Of a stretch of 64,000 nucleotides of DNA, positions 25,080 through 50,560 are shown piece by piece (the stretch's first letter is position 1; each line of letters opens with the position of its first letter). The translations under genes and the position numbers were made by a program. The notes under the pieces are model-generated. The model did no database searches, had not been told where the DNA came from, and saw only the letters and a list, made by a program, of their open reading frames with translations. This DNA comes from Lagopus muta (Eukaryota; Chordata; Aves; Galliformes; Phasianidae): positions 496,001-560,000 of the forward strand of contig NC_064443.1 in assembly GCF_023343835.1 (NCBI RefSeq). The letters are read 5' to 3'.

Positions 25080-28000
25080 CCCACGCACCTTTGTGTTTCT
25101 TCTTGCTCTTACTCTGAGCAGGCTTGGGTAATAATTCAGGCTGTTACTGCTAGAGATCCTTCGGCTGTATCATTTTCACATCAGTACAGTTAGCATTTCC
25201 CAGTCAGCTTGGTCAGGAGGAGGATGAACTACAAGAACAAAAGTGGGCTTCACGTTCGTCTTCGTAGCCTAACCACAGCTGATCAGCTCAGCAGTATTAT
25301 GGGCTCAGATGATCCCATTTGCAAAGCTCTAATACCCCGTTTTGTGGATCTCTCAAATTTCTTGCCTTCTTGTTTCCTCATAATCATTCCAAATCATTCT
25401 TCCAAAGTTTTCTTTTCAGTCGTTAAGAAGGGCAGCCCTTTAGTCACTGCTCTTCAGGCCTTCACTGTTTGCTCATGCCTCCCAGCTCCAGGGAACCACA
25501 AAACTATGTGCAGAGGAAAATAATTCAGTAGTGCCCTGAGAAGAGAGCAAGTGCAGACTTGAAAACCCTTAATGCAGCAACAGGCTCCTTCACAGCTCTG
25601 TGTAGGAACTGCAAAGTAAACAGGGAACCAAAGAGCACTTCCCTCCTATCTCAAAACAGTAAGCTGTATCAGCTGCTTGTCTTTGCAAAAGCAGTGAATG
25701 AATTTCCATTTCTGATGGTCTTTGGGGTTGTCAGCCACGCTCTTGCTCCTTGGCAAAGTAGGTGACACCACTCTGTTGTACAGAGAAACGGGAGGATTGA
25801 CCTTAGTCTGTCTGCTTGGATATGAATCCTAACTGCTCAGTTTGACTTTGGTTTTCAAACTATATTTTTTGCCTCCTGCACTGACCTAAATACTGCTGTG
25901 TTTGTTTTACAAACATGTCAGGGGAAAACTGGTTTTGCCCTTGCCCTACATTTCCTTTTATTTTTTCCAGTTGAGCATGTTTAATATTTTTCCCTCTTTC
26001 TCCCTTATTATAGAAGCTACTTTTTCAAGTACAATACTTTAGTCATTTGCTGGAATTCAAAAGCTTGTGAGGGGGCTTCATGTCCCATTATTTAAAGGGC
26101 CAGCATTGAACCAATTTATTTCTACTAAATAAACAATTTGCTATTCAAAAACACTTTAAATGTTACTGCTTTGATTAACGTTTATAAGGCTTTAAAAAAT
26201 TCAGACTGACAAAGAAAACTTCCATTGCCAGAGTTTACCATTTCTGAAATAAGGGAAAAACTCACTTACCTCTTCTGAGTTCATTTTCATTCCACTGCTT
26301 TTTGTTTCCATCAGAATATTCCCTCTGCACACTTGCCCTCTATCTCCATTTATCTGATTAATTATCCTCACTTCTTCTCTACAGGCTTTGACAAGCTCCC
26401 TTTGCTTCTCCAGTTTCATCCCTTTTGTTGTTGTTTTTTCTTTTTTGTGCCTTGTGTGGCTTGAATCTCCACCCTAGCAATACTGACACTCAAAATGAAA
26501 CATAACACAGACGCCACCAGTGAACAGTATTACCTAAAGTAACAACAAATAGCAAAACATCTTGGTTAGAAAACAATTTTTGGAGAATTTATAAATTAAA
26601 CAGCTGAAAGAGTTGGAGCTGATGGCTTTCTGTGATACATACTTCCATGGAGAAACAGCCAGAATCAAAGAGGTCTTTAAGACTGCATTGTACACATTAT
26701 TTCCTTTTAGATAATACAACTAAATAGTCATTGTTTCAGGATCCAACACAAAGGCTGAGCATCACAGAGGTGCTTCTCTTTTTTTCTTTCTACATCAGAG
26801 TTGCCTGGTGGTGTTGGCTATAATTAGTTCTTACTAGAATTTCCACAATTAATTATTATTCCTCTCTTGTCCTGCTGTCAGTTTGTTCTGCCTTGCCGAA
26901 AAATCCCACTGCTAAGAAAAATTTACCTGTGTTTGATCTAGAGAGGAATGATTGTCCACCATTGAAATCACGTGTGATATCTCACTGTGTTCTCAGTTTC
27001 CTTCTCTGCTCAAAATTCATGAAACCTTCCCAAGTATTTCTGTTTCAGACTCTAAAAGGTCAGCACTCCCTTGAGCACCTTTGAAACCAGAGCACTCTCA
27101 CTATTCTACATCCTCCTTTTCATGGGACTGGCAATGCACGTCACTGGCATTTCAGAAATTGCAGAGTACATCGGGCAGCATGCAGAGCTAAGCAATCCCA
27201 GGTGTTACCCACCTGAGCGAGGTGCAGCCTGTGCCCTCTTTGTCAAAGAGCCAGGGTAGGTAGGAAAATACTTACTGGTAATTTTGCACAGAGTCACTCA
27301 TAAGCAATTGCTTGGTCTTACATTCTCACCAGCAACTGTTTCCTTCCACACACACCTGAACCAACCTGCACTTAATAGGTGCCAATTTGATTCTGTTGTC
27401 CCGGGGGTGTTGACTGTCTTTACAGCTGATCCATCATTTACATTTAGTAAAGAGAATTCAAGTCCTACATGCAGGTAGGGTGAGATGAGGGTGTCTGCCC
27501 AAGCTGTGGCCACATGTGTCCCACCTCCAGTTGTGTTTTGTTGTTTTTTCTCTTCCCAAGCATGCTATTACTGTCTGTGAGTCATTTCATTAATCTGGAG
27601 AGAAGGCTAGAAAACAAGTGAATAAACACCCTGCTTCACAGCCTTCTGTCTGCACTGTTTACTTCTCTGCTAATGAATGAACAGCTAAAAAAACAGAATT
27701 ATCCTAATTGGGGACGTTCAAAGGGACATTATCTCCTCTTTGTCAGTAGCCCTGCCCGGGTCTGCCAGTAATTACAGTACATAGTGAGAAGATAAGCTGA
27801 AAATGTTTGCTCCCAATAACAGTGTAAAGATGAGAAAGTCCAGGAAAACAGCGGGAAGGGGGTACAGGCCCAACATCAGAAAGGACAGCACGGGAGTCCT
27901 TAACGTGACCACATCTTCCCTATTAAAAGTGCTTAGAAAAGCAACATGAGAAACACCAGGCGCTTGTCCTGCCCTACACAGGAGCCCATCTCCCGCAGTG

Positions 28001-31000
28001 CGGGGCCGGGCTGCTCCTCACGCTGCGCTGGAACTCTGAGTCCAAGTCATGCAGCTCACTCCCTGCACAGGCAGGGCTCTTCATCTATCACACATAAAGG
28101 CAGGCGAGTGTCTGAAACGTCCTACTCTTCCTTTATAAATTTTACAGCTGTCAGAGGGATCCTATCTCTGGTGACAAGAATAAAGATAGAAGATGAAGGA
28201 CTAAATGAGAAACAAATTACTGTGGCCTCAGTTTTGCCCTCCAGTGCAGGAACTATAGGAATTCAAGGTCTAACTTCTGCCATTCTGGAAGCCTGGCTTT
28301 TACTCTCCCTTGCAGTCCAACAGTCTGACACTACTGCAGAAACAGATATGGATGAACTGATGTTTGGCACAGCTCCCGCTTCATCCCTACTGCTCCCAGA
28401 GTCACATTCCCTGCCTCCCATGGAAGCACAGAAAGGTTGCACCTTAGCACTATTATTTGAAACACCTTAAGGTGTTTAATAAGCTCCTGTCAACTTTCAA
28501 GGGCAAAAATATGGCACCGTTTCTTCATAAAATAGTATTTAGTGCCTACAGAAAGCATTTTAAATAACATTCAGGTTATTGTGAACAATTTCCAAGGTGA
28601 AGCATGATGCCAAGATTGCACGTGAGCTTTACGTGCTCTTCCCTCTTTGTTACATACACTGAGATTTTGAAATTTAGTATAACGCTTATATTTCTGCACC
28701 TCAGCCCAAATTTGAACACACTCTTCTCTGATCTCCTTCCAAAGAGAATCCATTAATTTCTATATCAAGGAGGGCTGACATTCAATTCTTGAGCTGAACA
28801 TGCAGTCCAGCAGAAAACTCAATTCCACATTTGGGCATTCCCTTACGATTTCTCTTCCTGCTCCCATGGCATAATGGGAAGAAGTTTGTAACAATCTCCA
28901 TCACAGAAGTGGTATATATACAGTTTTGGTCACATGTGACATTTTATCCCTTCCAGTTGTCACATAGCTGCCCAAAACATGCCCAAACACTTGCAGAAGC
29001 TGCTGTGTACATCCCTGTGTCCTTCTAGATGAGACCATGTTATCCACACTGTCCAGGATAGACAGAATGTTGGGACATCATTGGTCTCTGATGCTGCCAG
29101 AACACATTGGCCCACGCCACCTGGGCTGCTCAGGACTTTGTAAGATGGCAAGTCTGACTCCAAGCCTGGCAGAACTGATAAACCTGTCCTTGAGTAGGAC
29201 TAGGGCTGCTCCCAGAGAGAGGACAACAGGATGTGATTCTCCAAACAGCTTCTCATAAAACTGAAGTTTCCCACAGAACTGAAGAATAAGCACTGAGCAA
29301 AACTGTCCTCTCATGCTGCATTTACTTGCATAGAATACACAGGATATTCTTGTGTGTCCAGTGGTAGATGGGAAAGAAGTGACAGAGATGTGCAACCATG
29401 CCACATTCATTAGCAGTGAGATCCTTACTTCCTCATGGTGGAAAAGAAACCAAAGGTGAACCCAACAATGAAATTTCTGACTGAATTTTTGGGAGCTCTG
29501 CACCACAGTATCTCACTACATTTGTAAACAAATATATTTGATTTCTGCTTCTAAATTGAAAGCACTTGGGCCGTAATATTTGAAATACGTTCACATGCAC
29601 TTAACATATCCCTTCAGAGATGTAAGCACACAAAATCAGCCTTGACACAGAAATCATCAACACACAAGCAGACAACAAGTAGGTCTTAAAAAAATATCAC
29701 TATCTGAGACTACTAGAAATTAATATAAATCTCTTCTTTCACATATGCACTTGATGATTCTAATCAAGAAAGCTTGAAAACTTCAGTCTTTAGTTGCCTG
29801 GACAGGACTAACTAGAAGCTTCCACATTATTACTTCAACTTATTCAGTAATACCTACATCCAAAATATCACCTTTATTTTTTATTTTTCATGGAAATAAT
29901 TTTCCAATGTTGAGAACGAGATTTAGCTCAAGGAGAAGCAACACCGTTTCAGGAATCCTACAAAGAAGAGTTCCGGGCTTTAAAAAATGCTTCTGCATTA
30001 ACTCGCACAGTACAGACAACCACCAACACCTAGGAGTGGTAGAGAAAGGAAACAACCCTCTATTTAGACTGAAGTTACGGGAAGAAGGCTTGGTCTGTTG
30101 TGTGTGTGACTAGATATGCTATCAAAACAAGTAATATCAACAAACTATTATCTTATTATTACTGAGGTCCTGTCAGTCAGGCACAGAATTGCCACAATTT
30201 GAGATGAAGGAAGCCTCGAGTGACAGTGTGGGATGCCTTATGGCACCGAGTGGTGCAGTCTTGGAGTTAATGATTGCTAACCAGGTAATTGCTCCAGGAT
30301 CCCCAAGGAAAAGCTCAGAAACTGGCTGCGTGTGAGAATGACAAGTTAATTGAGAAAACATCTGATAGCTCTATGTAGTGCCAGCCAAGGTTAGAGCTAG
30401 ATGCAGAGAAGTTGTTACGAAAGAAGGAGGCAGCCCTGGCTGAGTCACGTTAAATCAGGAAATTCAATTCCTTCCTACTCCTCAGATTTTAAATATCTTA
30501 TAGCAAAATGCTCTATAAGACTATTTTTTTTAATGTTTAGAGAAGAACCTGAAATACTGCAGTCCAGTCTCTCTAAAGGAAGCACCCATTGCTTCATAGC
30601 AGTGTAAAATATATCCAACAAAACTAAGACTAATGAAATCAAGGGATTTAAAAGGAAGAGAACTAGTCCATCCCATTTTACTCTTTGTGGTGAAGTATTC
30701 CACACAAAGATGCAAAAGTCGAGAGGAAGAAATGAAAGTATTTAAGTGGCTACTTCTCAGCAAGCTAATAAACAACCAACTCCAAAACATTTAAGAACAG
30801 CAGTGCTGTGACCCAGCACTGGAAAGGTACTTAGCAGAGCTAATTGGAAAAGGTTTAAATCCTGTGGGAAATGGGAACAGAATTTCCTATGAAACTGCAA
30901 TGTTTATTCTGAATAAAGCTGAGGTTAAAGCACCCTGGGCAGCAGCTGAAAGGGCTGATGGCACTACTTACAGCCCACATTCATCTCAGCACCGTGATGG

Positions 31001-33479
31001 GGGAAATGCAGCAACCTCTGAAGAACCCAGCAAGGGGAACATGGCAGAGCTGCATGCCACACCATCAAGGAGGGAACCTCTATAGCTCTGAAAGAAGACC
31101 AGCATCCTTTTGGGTTACCTCTCACCCACCCAAAAATATTAGAGAGTGTAGACACAGCCCCTTCTCAAACTGAAAGAAAAGGTACTTCTAGTTGAGCTAA
31201 TTTCTTTGTTGAGGTCTTCTTTTATCCCCACAGAGAGGGACATTTTTTCTCCTATTATACACTGCTTGGGACTTTGCTCCTTGCCATTTTACACACAATG
31301 GAGATCCTTATCTCCTGCCAGGAAGTGGGATTCCTTGAAAAGCTTCCAATATTTAACAGTACTACAAAAAGTTTAGAAGAAAAGGGGTGGTAGAACTGTA
31401 ACTGAGACAAAAAAAAAAAAAAAAAAAAAAAAAGGACTGCATCATGGAATATGCGAGTCTTGAGCCAATTATTTAGGTTTTTTACTCAAGACCAAAGTCA
31501 AACATACAGTGATGAACTAAAAGATAGGAAGATAAAGTCTCTAAAAGCAAAAAGAGGAAAGCTTACCTCACTTTGACAAGAGTTCTGCAAGCAGAAAGGA
31601 TGCTCATTCATGCAACTTTGGGAGAGCTGAACTTCATCTGCAAAGCATATTTCAAATCTGAAGCATATTTCTTCAGCTATCAGTCACTCTAAAAAAAGAG
31701 CTGTTTGTTTGGTTCAGTAACAGGATTTGCCCCAAAGTCTCATTTATAAACATCAAGCTGAGTCTTGCTTTGGACTATCTCAGAAAAAGAAAAACTGAAT
31801 CTTTATTGTGTATCTACCTTTAGGGAAACATAATTGTTTCTGAAGTCAGAACTCTGGGTTGGAGCAGCTGCCAATATCCCAATCAGAATTTCCTTGATCA
31901 TTACTCAAGCAGCAGCACTTTTATTTCAAAAACCTTGGTCTTTCTCCTCCACCAGAATTTCTCTTCTAACACATTCTGTTCTAATTTTAGTCTTTTGAGA
32001 AGTTTCTTTTCCAGATCAACCCACTCCTTCTCGCATTTAAATAATTTTCAGGTTTTTTTAAAGAGCTCAGCTTTAGCAGGTGTTTCAGTAGCTAAGCAAT
32101 GAGTATCTCTTGAGAATATCTTCCATGTTTCCCAGACAGATTAGCCTGGAAGTTTCAAGAGAACAATCTTAGGCAAAACATCCATGTCATTTCATTGCAA
32201 AACCACAACAGAATCCCTAAGATGAAAAATGCAAAAATACACATCCCCCAAAAGAAGCACGCTCCCTATAAACAGAAGGTGTGATAAGAAGCAGTTGCAG
32301 CACTAGCAATACCAGTAATTATTTCAAATGCAGTAAAATTCAGAAGCTTTGAGGCTTAAAATCGAAGAAAATTAAGAAAATTAGGAAAACCTTTTTTTGA
32401 ATTATTCAGTTTCAGTGCAGTCCTGGGATCAAGAACAGTGAAGGGCTTGCAACCATGGACCAAATAAATATGTACCAGTGGATGCGGAGGAAAACAGCAT
32501 GCTGCCAAAGCAGCAGAGACTTCACTACTAATTTGGGGTCTGCAAACTCACACAGCTAAAATACAGTTATTATCAGACGCAGAAGTTGAATTGAAGCATT
32601 CAAAGATAACCGCTGGGTACCATCAGGAATAACCCTTCTTTAGACAAAAGATAGTCTGGCCCTTCATGTCACTTTCAGCTATTTGAAAAGCGCATTTTTT
32701 TTCTTTTGACTCTAAGAAGCTAAAAATGCTGCAGCACACTTCAGCGATTGCTTCTCCGCAGTCTCCAGCAATATGGAGAAACCCACTGACAGCAACGCCT
32801 CTGTGCCTTTATGCAGTGAGAGCAGACCTATGAGATCTTGGCATCTGGCAATCTCACCAGGCAGGGAATTTTGAAATAACGTTAATGCCAGGGCTTGCTT
32901 ACAGATTTATCAACACTGGTATTCATCTGCAGTCACAGGCTATCCTTGCTGAGCTTCCACATTTCCCCAGAGCGCAGAAACATCCTCCTCCTCCAGTGGA
33001 AAAGCAGGCTCTAATGAAGAAGTTGCATCTACTCTGCCGTGTCAGTACAGAGGTAGCACCTGCAGCAAAAATATCAGTTGCAATATAATGCTACAGTAGA
33101 CATTTCCCATCTTACTCAAAACTCCCCTTTCTACTCCCTTTACCCCATTAAATTCACCTAACCAGAGCAAAATAATTCCCATTGTAAAGCTGTATGTAAT
33201 ACTCAAAAGATGTTTTGTACCCACTGCAAAGATTTCAGGGAAATGTTTCTTCAGCAAACATTATTACCTAGGATTGCTCCAGCCTCAATTTTCTAGGCAT
33301 GAGAAGTGTTCAAGCATACACCTGAGGTCAACTCACTCGTTGGCCTCCAAGAACTTTCAAGAGAATTCTTTCCTTCGAGGTTCAGAGCACGCACACCCAA
33401 GCCCACCTCCTTGTGAGCTGAGGGTGAAGGAGCTGCGATTCAGGCTCCGTTCTCTGCTCAGTGCAGTGAACTTCCCAAG
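25080..33479. other. Noncoding DNA leading to the CpG island
   Basis: More than 8 kb without a recognised exon, RNA gene or transposon. It contains the A25 tract at 31409 and an unexplained 174-codon open frame at 27946-28470. If the CpG island drives a minus-strand gene, this would be its first intron; that is inference. Confidence 0.55.
31409..31433. repeat. Poly-A tract (25 A)
   Basis: Uninterrupted run of 25 A in otherwise unremarkable noncoding DNA. Confidence 0.95.
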
Positions 33480-34640
33480 GCTGGCTTCATCCTCAGGCTG
33501 GGCACGCGAATACCTCAGAGCAGCCGGGCACGGGTCGGCACCCCCCCTACATCTCACACAGGTCTAAAGCCTTACCGCCTGCTTACGGCTACATGCAAGT
33601 ATTTAAAGGCTTTCGCCCCATCCTCCTCGCCAAATCTCCCTCGTTCTCAAAAGCGCCTTTGTCTAAACGCAGACCAAAGCCTGAATTGAAAAGAGGACGG
33701 GAAATTAGATCGAATCGAGTCTGCAGCACCCTCGTTACTCCTCACGTCAGAAGCGGTTACATAATTGGGCTCCAGACCGCAGGCACTGAAGTGTTAAGAG
33801 AGAAAAGCGATCCCAGGACCGCATCCTGGGCTCGAGCAAGTAGATAACACAAAAGCAGGCCAAGAGCTTACCACTAATGCTAGTTAATAACTGCACCGTG
33901 TCAAGCAAGGCCCGTCATACGTGCGGCCAAAAAGCGAGCAGTGCGAGAAGTGGAAGCGGAATGATTTCATCCGCGCTCCGTGCGCAGCTGCTGGTGCGGG
34001 AAGGAAGGCGCAGGAAGGAGCGCGGCGCGGACAGCGCGGGAGGCGGCGGCAGCCCAGGGCTATGGAAAGGAATGGGGGCGGGGAACCGGGCACGGCCCTT
34101 CTCCAGCTTCTGCCATGCAGGAAATAAATAGACCTTTTAATCTGCTTTCCTGGAGGCCTTCTCCATTGACCATTTCTTTCTGCTCCCCCTGCCCAGCTCT
34201 TTACCTCCTCGACACGGCTAATGAATACACAAATGCACGATGGGTTTGATAACAGCCCGTCCCTTCTAAAAAGCGGGCCACGAATTGAGGACCCACGCTG
34301 GAGGCTCTGAAGACCATCGTGCCTTATGACTGCGGGTAGAGAGCTGGCCACCGCCTCGAGCACGCCAGGGCCCTTTAAAACGTGCGTGAACGCAGCTAGA
34401 CGGCTTTAGGAATAGAGCAGATGGGACGGCGAGCCAGAAACATCGGCGGCGCACACGGGCGGGCGTGAGGGCGGAGCTGGGAGGGGAGCCCGCAGCGCCG
34501 GGCAGAGAGGAGTTGGTGGGGGGGGGGAGGCAGCTGGGGGCAGCAGGGGGCGCTGCGGAGCAGGAGGCCGTAGCTGCGTGAAGGCGGGTTGGTTCCACGC
34601 AGATCTCGCAGGGGGACACAAACTGCGACACGAACAAAAG
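33480..34640. promoter_or_regulatory. CpG island, candidate promoter of the gene downstream of MAPKAPK3
   Basis: Clearly richer in G+C and in CpG than the rest of the window, with dense CG dinucleotides at 33930-34110 and 34430-34570. It holds a GC box (GGGGGCGGGG, near 34075-34084), a CRE-like CACGTCA (33743-33749) and a G10 run near 34517-34528. It starts right behind the MAPKAPK3 poly(A) signal. In mammals DOCK3 comes next on the same strand, so a DOCK3 promoter is the leading guess, but no coding exon starting ATG-TGG-ACC was found. Transcript direction is not shown by the sequence. Confidence 0.65.
34538..34557 (+). promoter_or_regulatory. CTCF-like binding motif
   Basis: The plus strand carries GCAGCAGGGGGCGCTGC at about 34540-34556. 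It matches the CTCF core CCASYAGRKGGCRS at all but the first position. It sits between the MAPKAPK3 poly(A) signal and the body of the CpG island. Occupancy cannot be judged from sequence. Confidence 0.55.
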
Positions 34641-34676
34641 CAGGGATAACAAGACAGTGTTGGAACGTGGTTTATT
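34640..34676 (-). terminator. Predicted poly(A) signal and downstream element of MAPKAPK3
   Basis: Read on the minus strand, AATAAA occupies 34676-34671. It is followed after about 20 nt by a T/G-rich stretch containing TGTCTTGTT, the usual layout of a vertebrate cleavage site. Cleavage would fall near 34655. Confidence 0.6.
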
Positions 34677-36289
34677 AAAATCCATTTATAAAACCCTAGC
34701 TCGACACAGAAGGACGGAGGCCTCGTCCAATGCTGATAGTTGGGAGCGGGGCTCTCCAGGAGGGTCGGAAGCCTGCAGGTCTCTGCCGGGCGCAACAAAG
34801 CCGTGCTGCAGTCAGATCTGAACCTCAGCCCCCCAGCCCTGCTTTCCTTCTTTTTTAACCTCCTTCTCAGGCTGTTAACACAACAGCACTGTGTGTGCCA
34901 ACTACAAACAGCGTTTGCCCGCACCACTGGAAGTGTATAATTTTCATTCTAGACTCTGATAATATTTTACAAACATTTGCTTTACCTCAACTAAAAAAAA
35001 CCTACATCATATAGCAAGAGAAAATATTTTGATCATGAAGTAAAACAAATTATCAAACCAAGGCTAGGATACGACAGAACAAGAATTAGAATAGTAAAAA
35101 AAAGAAAAGAGTGCATATCCTTAAAGGTGGCTTCCCACAGGTGACAGAAATCTTTGGATCCAGAAACACTGCCAAAACATCAGAAATAAAGCAGCAACCT
35201 CTCCCTCTTTGCTCCCAGTAGCAAGTAATCCCAGCGCATCAGAACTGGAAGGATAGCTCATGTCAGGCAGGGGATCTGCAGGGCACTGCAGAAGGGATGC
35301 TGGCAGACACTGGAGGCCACTCGCAGAAGGTGCCATTTCCTCCTGAATTCCACTGTTCTCTTCCAGACCCACCTCCCATACACAGTTGTGTGTCCAGCTG
35401 CACCCTGGACACTGCAGATCCATAAGGAGCCATAAGATGCTCAGCAGTACACTTGTGACTAATTCAATACTGATTAAAACTCTTGATGTGAAGTACTGTT
35501 TAAATTAAAAACATCATGAGACGAATCTGACAGTGGTATAGATGCAACAAAATGGTTACATTTATAAAGCGAATGCGTAATTAGAGGAGAAACCACAACA
35601 AACCCAATTCATTACGTAAGACTACATGAAGACTCTGTGGAAATGGAAATGTATGGATGCTTTTTTCTTCCTACAACAGGAATAAGTGCTCACTGCTCAG
35701 ACGATATTCTGGAGTGGTAGGAGATACGTTTGGAAACACTGACTATTCTTATCTATTCAGGCACAAAATGCTGTCCACATACATCCAAAGTAGAACTGCA
35801 CATGTGCTACTCGTACAAAAAGCATTGGCATTTTTCTCCTTTTTCAGTACTACTGAAACTTTTTTGAACTCCTACAACACTTGGCAGAACACTTGGCATT
35901 TTTTCTATTCCCCAGTTTTAAAAGGGCAGAAGAAGTTACTCTCATAGATGGCTATGAAAGCCTCAGCACACTAGCATGCTGAGACTGTCTCCTGTTCACT
36001 CACCCAACACAGTTAAAGCCAAAACAGAACCCTGTAATATTTCTGGTATTGTTATACTTTCCCTAGCAATACGCAAACAGAATCTTATCATATAAAGTAG
36101 CCTTTATAAGCAAAGCCCTGATTCAAGATAAAAAAAAAATGTTCTCTTCCTCCTGCTCCCTCTTTGCAGGACAGATTCTTTGCAGTCTCTGTGACTGCAC
36201 TCAGTCACCTCAGCTGATCGTACTCGTTCATTTTAGAGTGCTCTTTTTAACACATTTACCCTCCACCCACAGGTCCCTGGCTTCTCTCC
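34655..36289 (-). other. MAPKAPK3: MAPKAPK3 3' untranslated region (predicted)
   Basis: The interval between the stop codon and the first minus-strand AATAAA (34671-34676) has no other AATAAA on that strand, so it is read as about 1.63 kb of 3' UTR. Open frames inside it on either strand look like nothing known. No transcript data were available, so the far end rests on the poly(A) signal alone. Confidence 0.6.
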
Positions 36290-48858
<12,569 letters not shown>

Positions 48859-50539
48859 TTAATGTGGTACGTAAATGCAGCCCGTTTTTGAGTTTAAAGA
48901 TGGTTCCAAGGACTACCTGGGGCACTTTTCTCCAGCCAAAAAATGTCAGTCCATCACAGGACTTCCACCACCTCTGAACTGTCCCACTTTCTAGACTGAA
49001 GAATACAAAAGCCACAACTGGTCTTTCAGAGCTGAGGAGTCTGGAGTGGCAGCAAGGAGAGATTTTGAAGGAGGTGGATACAGAGCCATCTCATCCCACT
49101 CCAGATGAGAAAATGCAGGTTTCATCCTACTTTTTTTGCAGTACTCACACTGCAGTCAAACAGAATATGTTGTGTAAAGGGAACTCCTGTAAGGAAACAA
49201 GACCTTGTATGGCCAGATGGGCTGGAGCCCCCCACTTTCTGGATGGAGCAGAGACTCATTCTGCAAGTAATTGTAAAAGAGGAAGGAAAATTCGGGAGGG
49301 AGGCATAGCTTCCCTCCCACACCTTCATTTTATGTCCATTTTATAGATTTTTTTTCAATACAGCTAAGTATTCCACAGAAATCCCACCTTCCTCTTGGAG
49401 GAAAAAAAACTGTTGGAAGAAGGTGTAGTCTCAGGACACAACCACTCAGATCAAGAAAAAAATGCCCTAAGCTAGGAAAAGTAGTTCTGCCGTCAGTTTA
49501 GGATTAACTCTGTTCCGAAGCAAAACGGATTTTATGATCACTTCTCTTCTGCCCAGTTTTGCCCTCCACCACCTCCCAGTTTTTGCTTTAGGGATGGCTC
49601 TCAGGACATCTGCTTTCAATGGAAAGAAAATTAAGTATACACCTAAGGGTTAAAGCCTTAGCAGACAACAGCACCAAGAGGCTGCATAAGATTTCCTTCC
49701 AAATAAAAGCATCTGTTAGTCTGGATCCTCTCATTCTGTTCCCCTGCTAAGGACAATGAACCTCCAACCTGCCCCCCAGATGCTGGGAGAAAAGTCTTCC
49801 AGGTGCAGTGCAAACCCTTACAGTTCAGAGATTGAAAGCAGTAAGATTTTTCATACTGACTCTGAGCAGGTTTCTTAAACTCGACAGAAACATCTCACAG
49901 CATCAGGGTCAGAACGGCCCTTCGAATATCTGAATGCCTGCACTTCTCCCCCTGTCACATGCAAGGCTGGTTTATTTTAAAGGCGTTAATCTCTGGAAGG
50001 GAGCTCTAAGAGCTCATCTTTCCCATCCTGGAACCTTGCACATGAGAAACAAGTCCCATCCCTACACCATACGGCTGCGATTTCGGTTTGGTACTTCATA
50101 CCCTGTGGAAATAATCATTGTAATGATAGAACAGCAACACAGTGGGTGCTATATAAAGCATCCTCCAGTGCACTGAAAGGGTAGAAAAATACCTCTGATC
50201 TAGTTACCTTAGAAAAGGATTAAACAACTGCGCAGGGCCTCTTTTCAAACACAGAAACAAAAACTAATGCACTATTTGGTATTAGCCTGGAGCTCTTCTT
50301 GTGTTTGCCATCAGGTCCCATCCAAAACACAACTGCATGATACCTGCTGAAAATATGTAACCTGCCATTAGGGACCTAAGAATCAGCTCGGGAAAATGAG
50401 ATCGCTTCTCCATCCAATTGCTGAGCTTCCCAAGGCTCAAACAGTGTCTCAGACACCTCTTGGAATGCAGAAGCATGATTTAAAGGTCATGGGAAGGAAG
50501 TCACAAATTCTAGTTTCTGTACTGACTCCAATTGCAGGC

Positions 50540-50560
50540 AAAAAAAAAAAAAAAAAAAAA
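50540..50560. repeat. Poly-A tract (21 A)
   Basis: Uninterrupted run of 21 A. It opens a chance plus-strand frame with a poly-lysine start. Confidence 0.95.

Noticed and set aside
33884-34363. 159-codon minus-strand frame in the CpG island
   Set aside because: GC-rich DNA has few stop codons; composition (Arg, Pro, Ser, Ala) fits chance, and no known domain is present.
33380-34640. First coding exon of DOCK3
   Set aside because: Expected from mammalian gene order, but the start context ATG-TGG-ACC is not present on the minus strand here.
34406-34927. 173-codon minus-strand frame across the CpG island edge
   Set aside because: Same reason: Pro/Ala/Ser-rich readthrough of GC-rich sequence, and it crosses the predicted poly(A) site.
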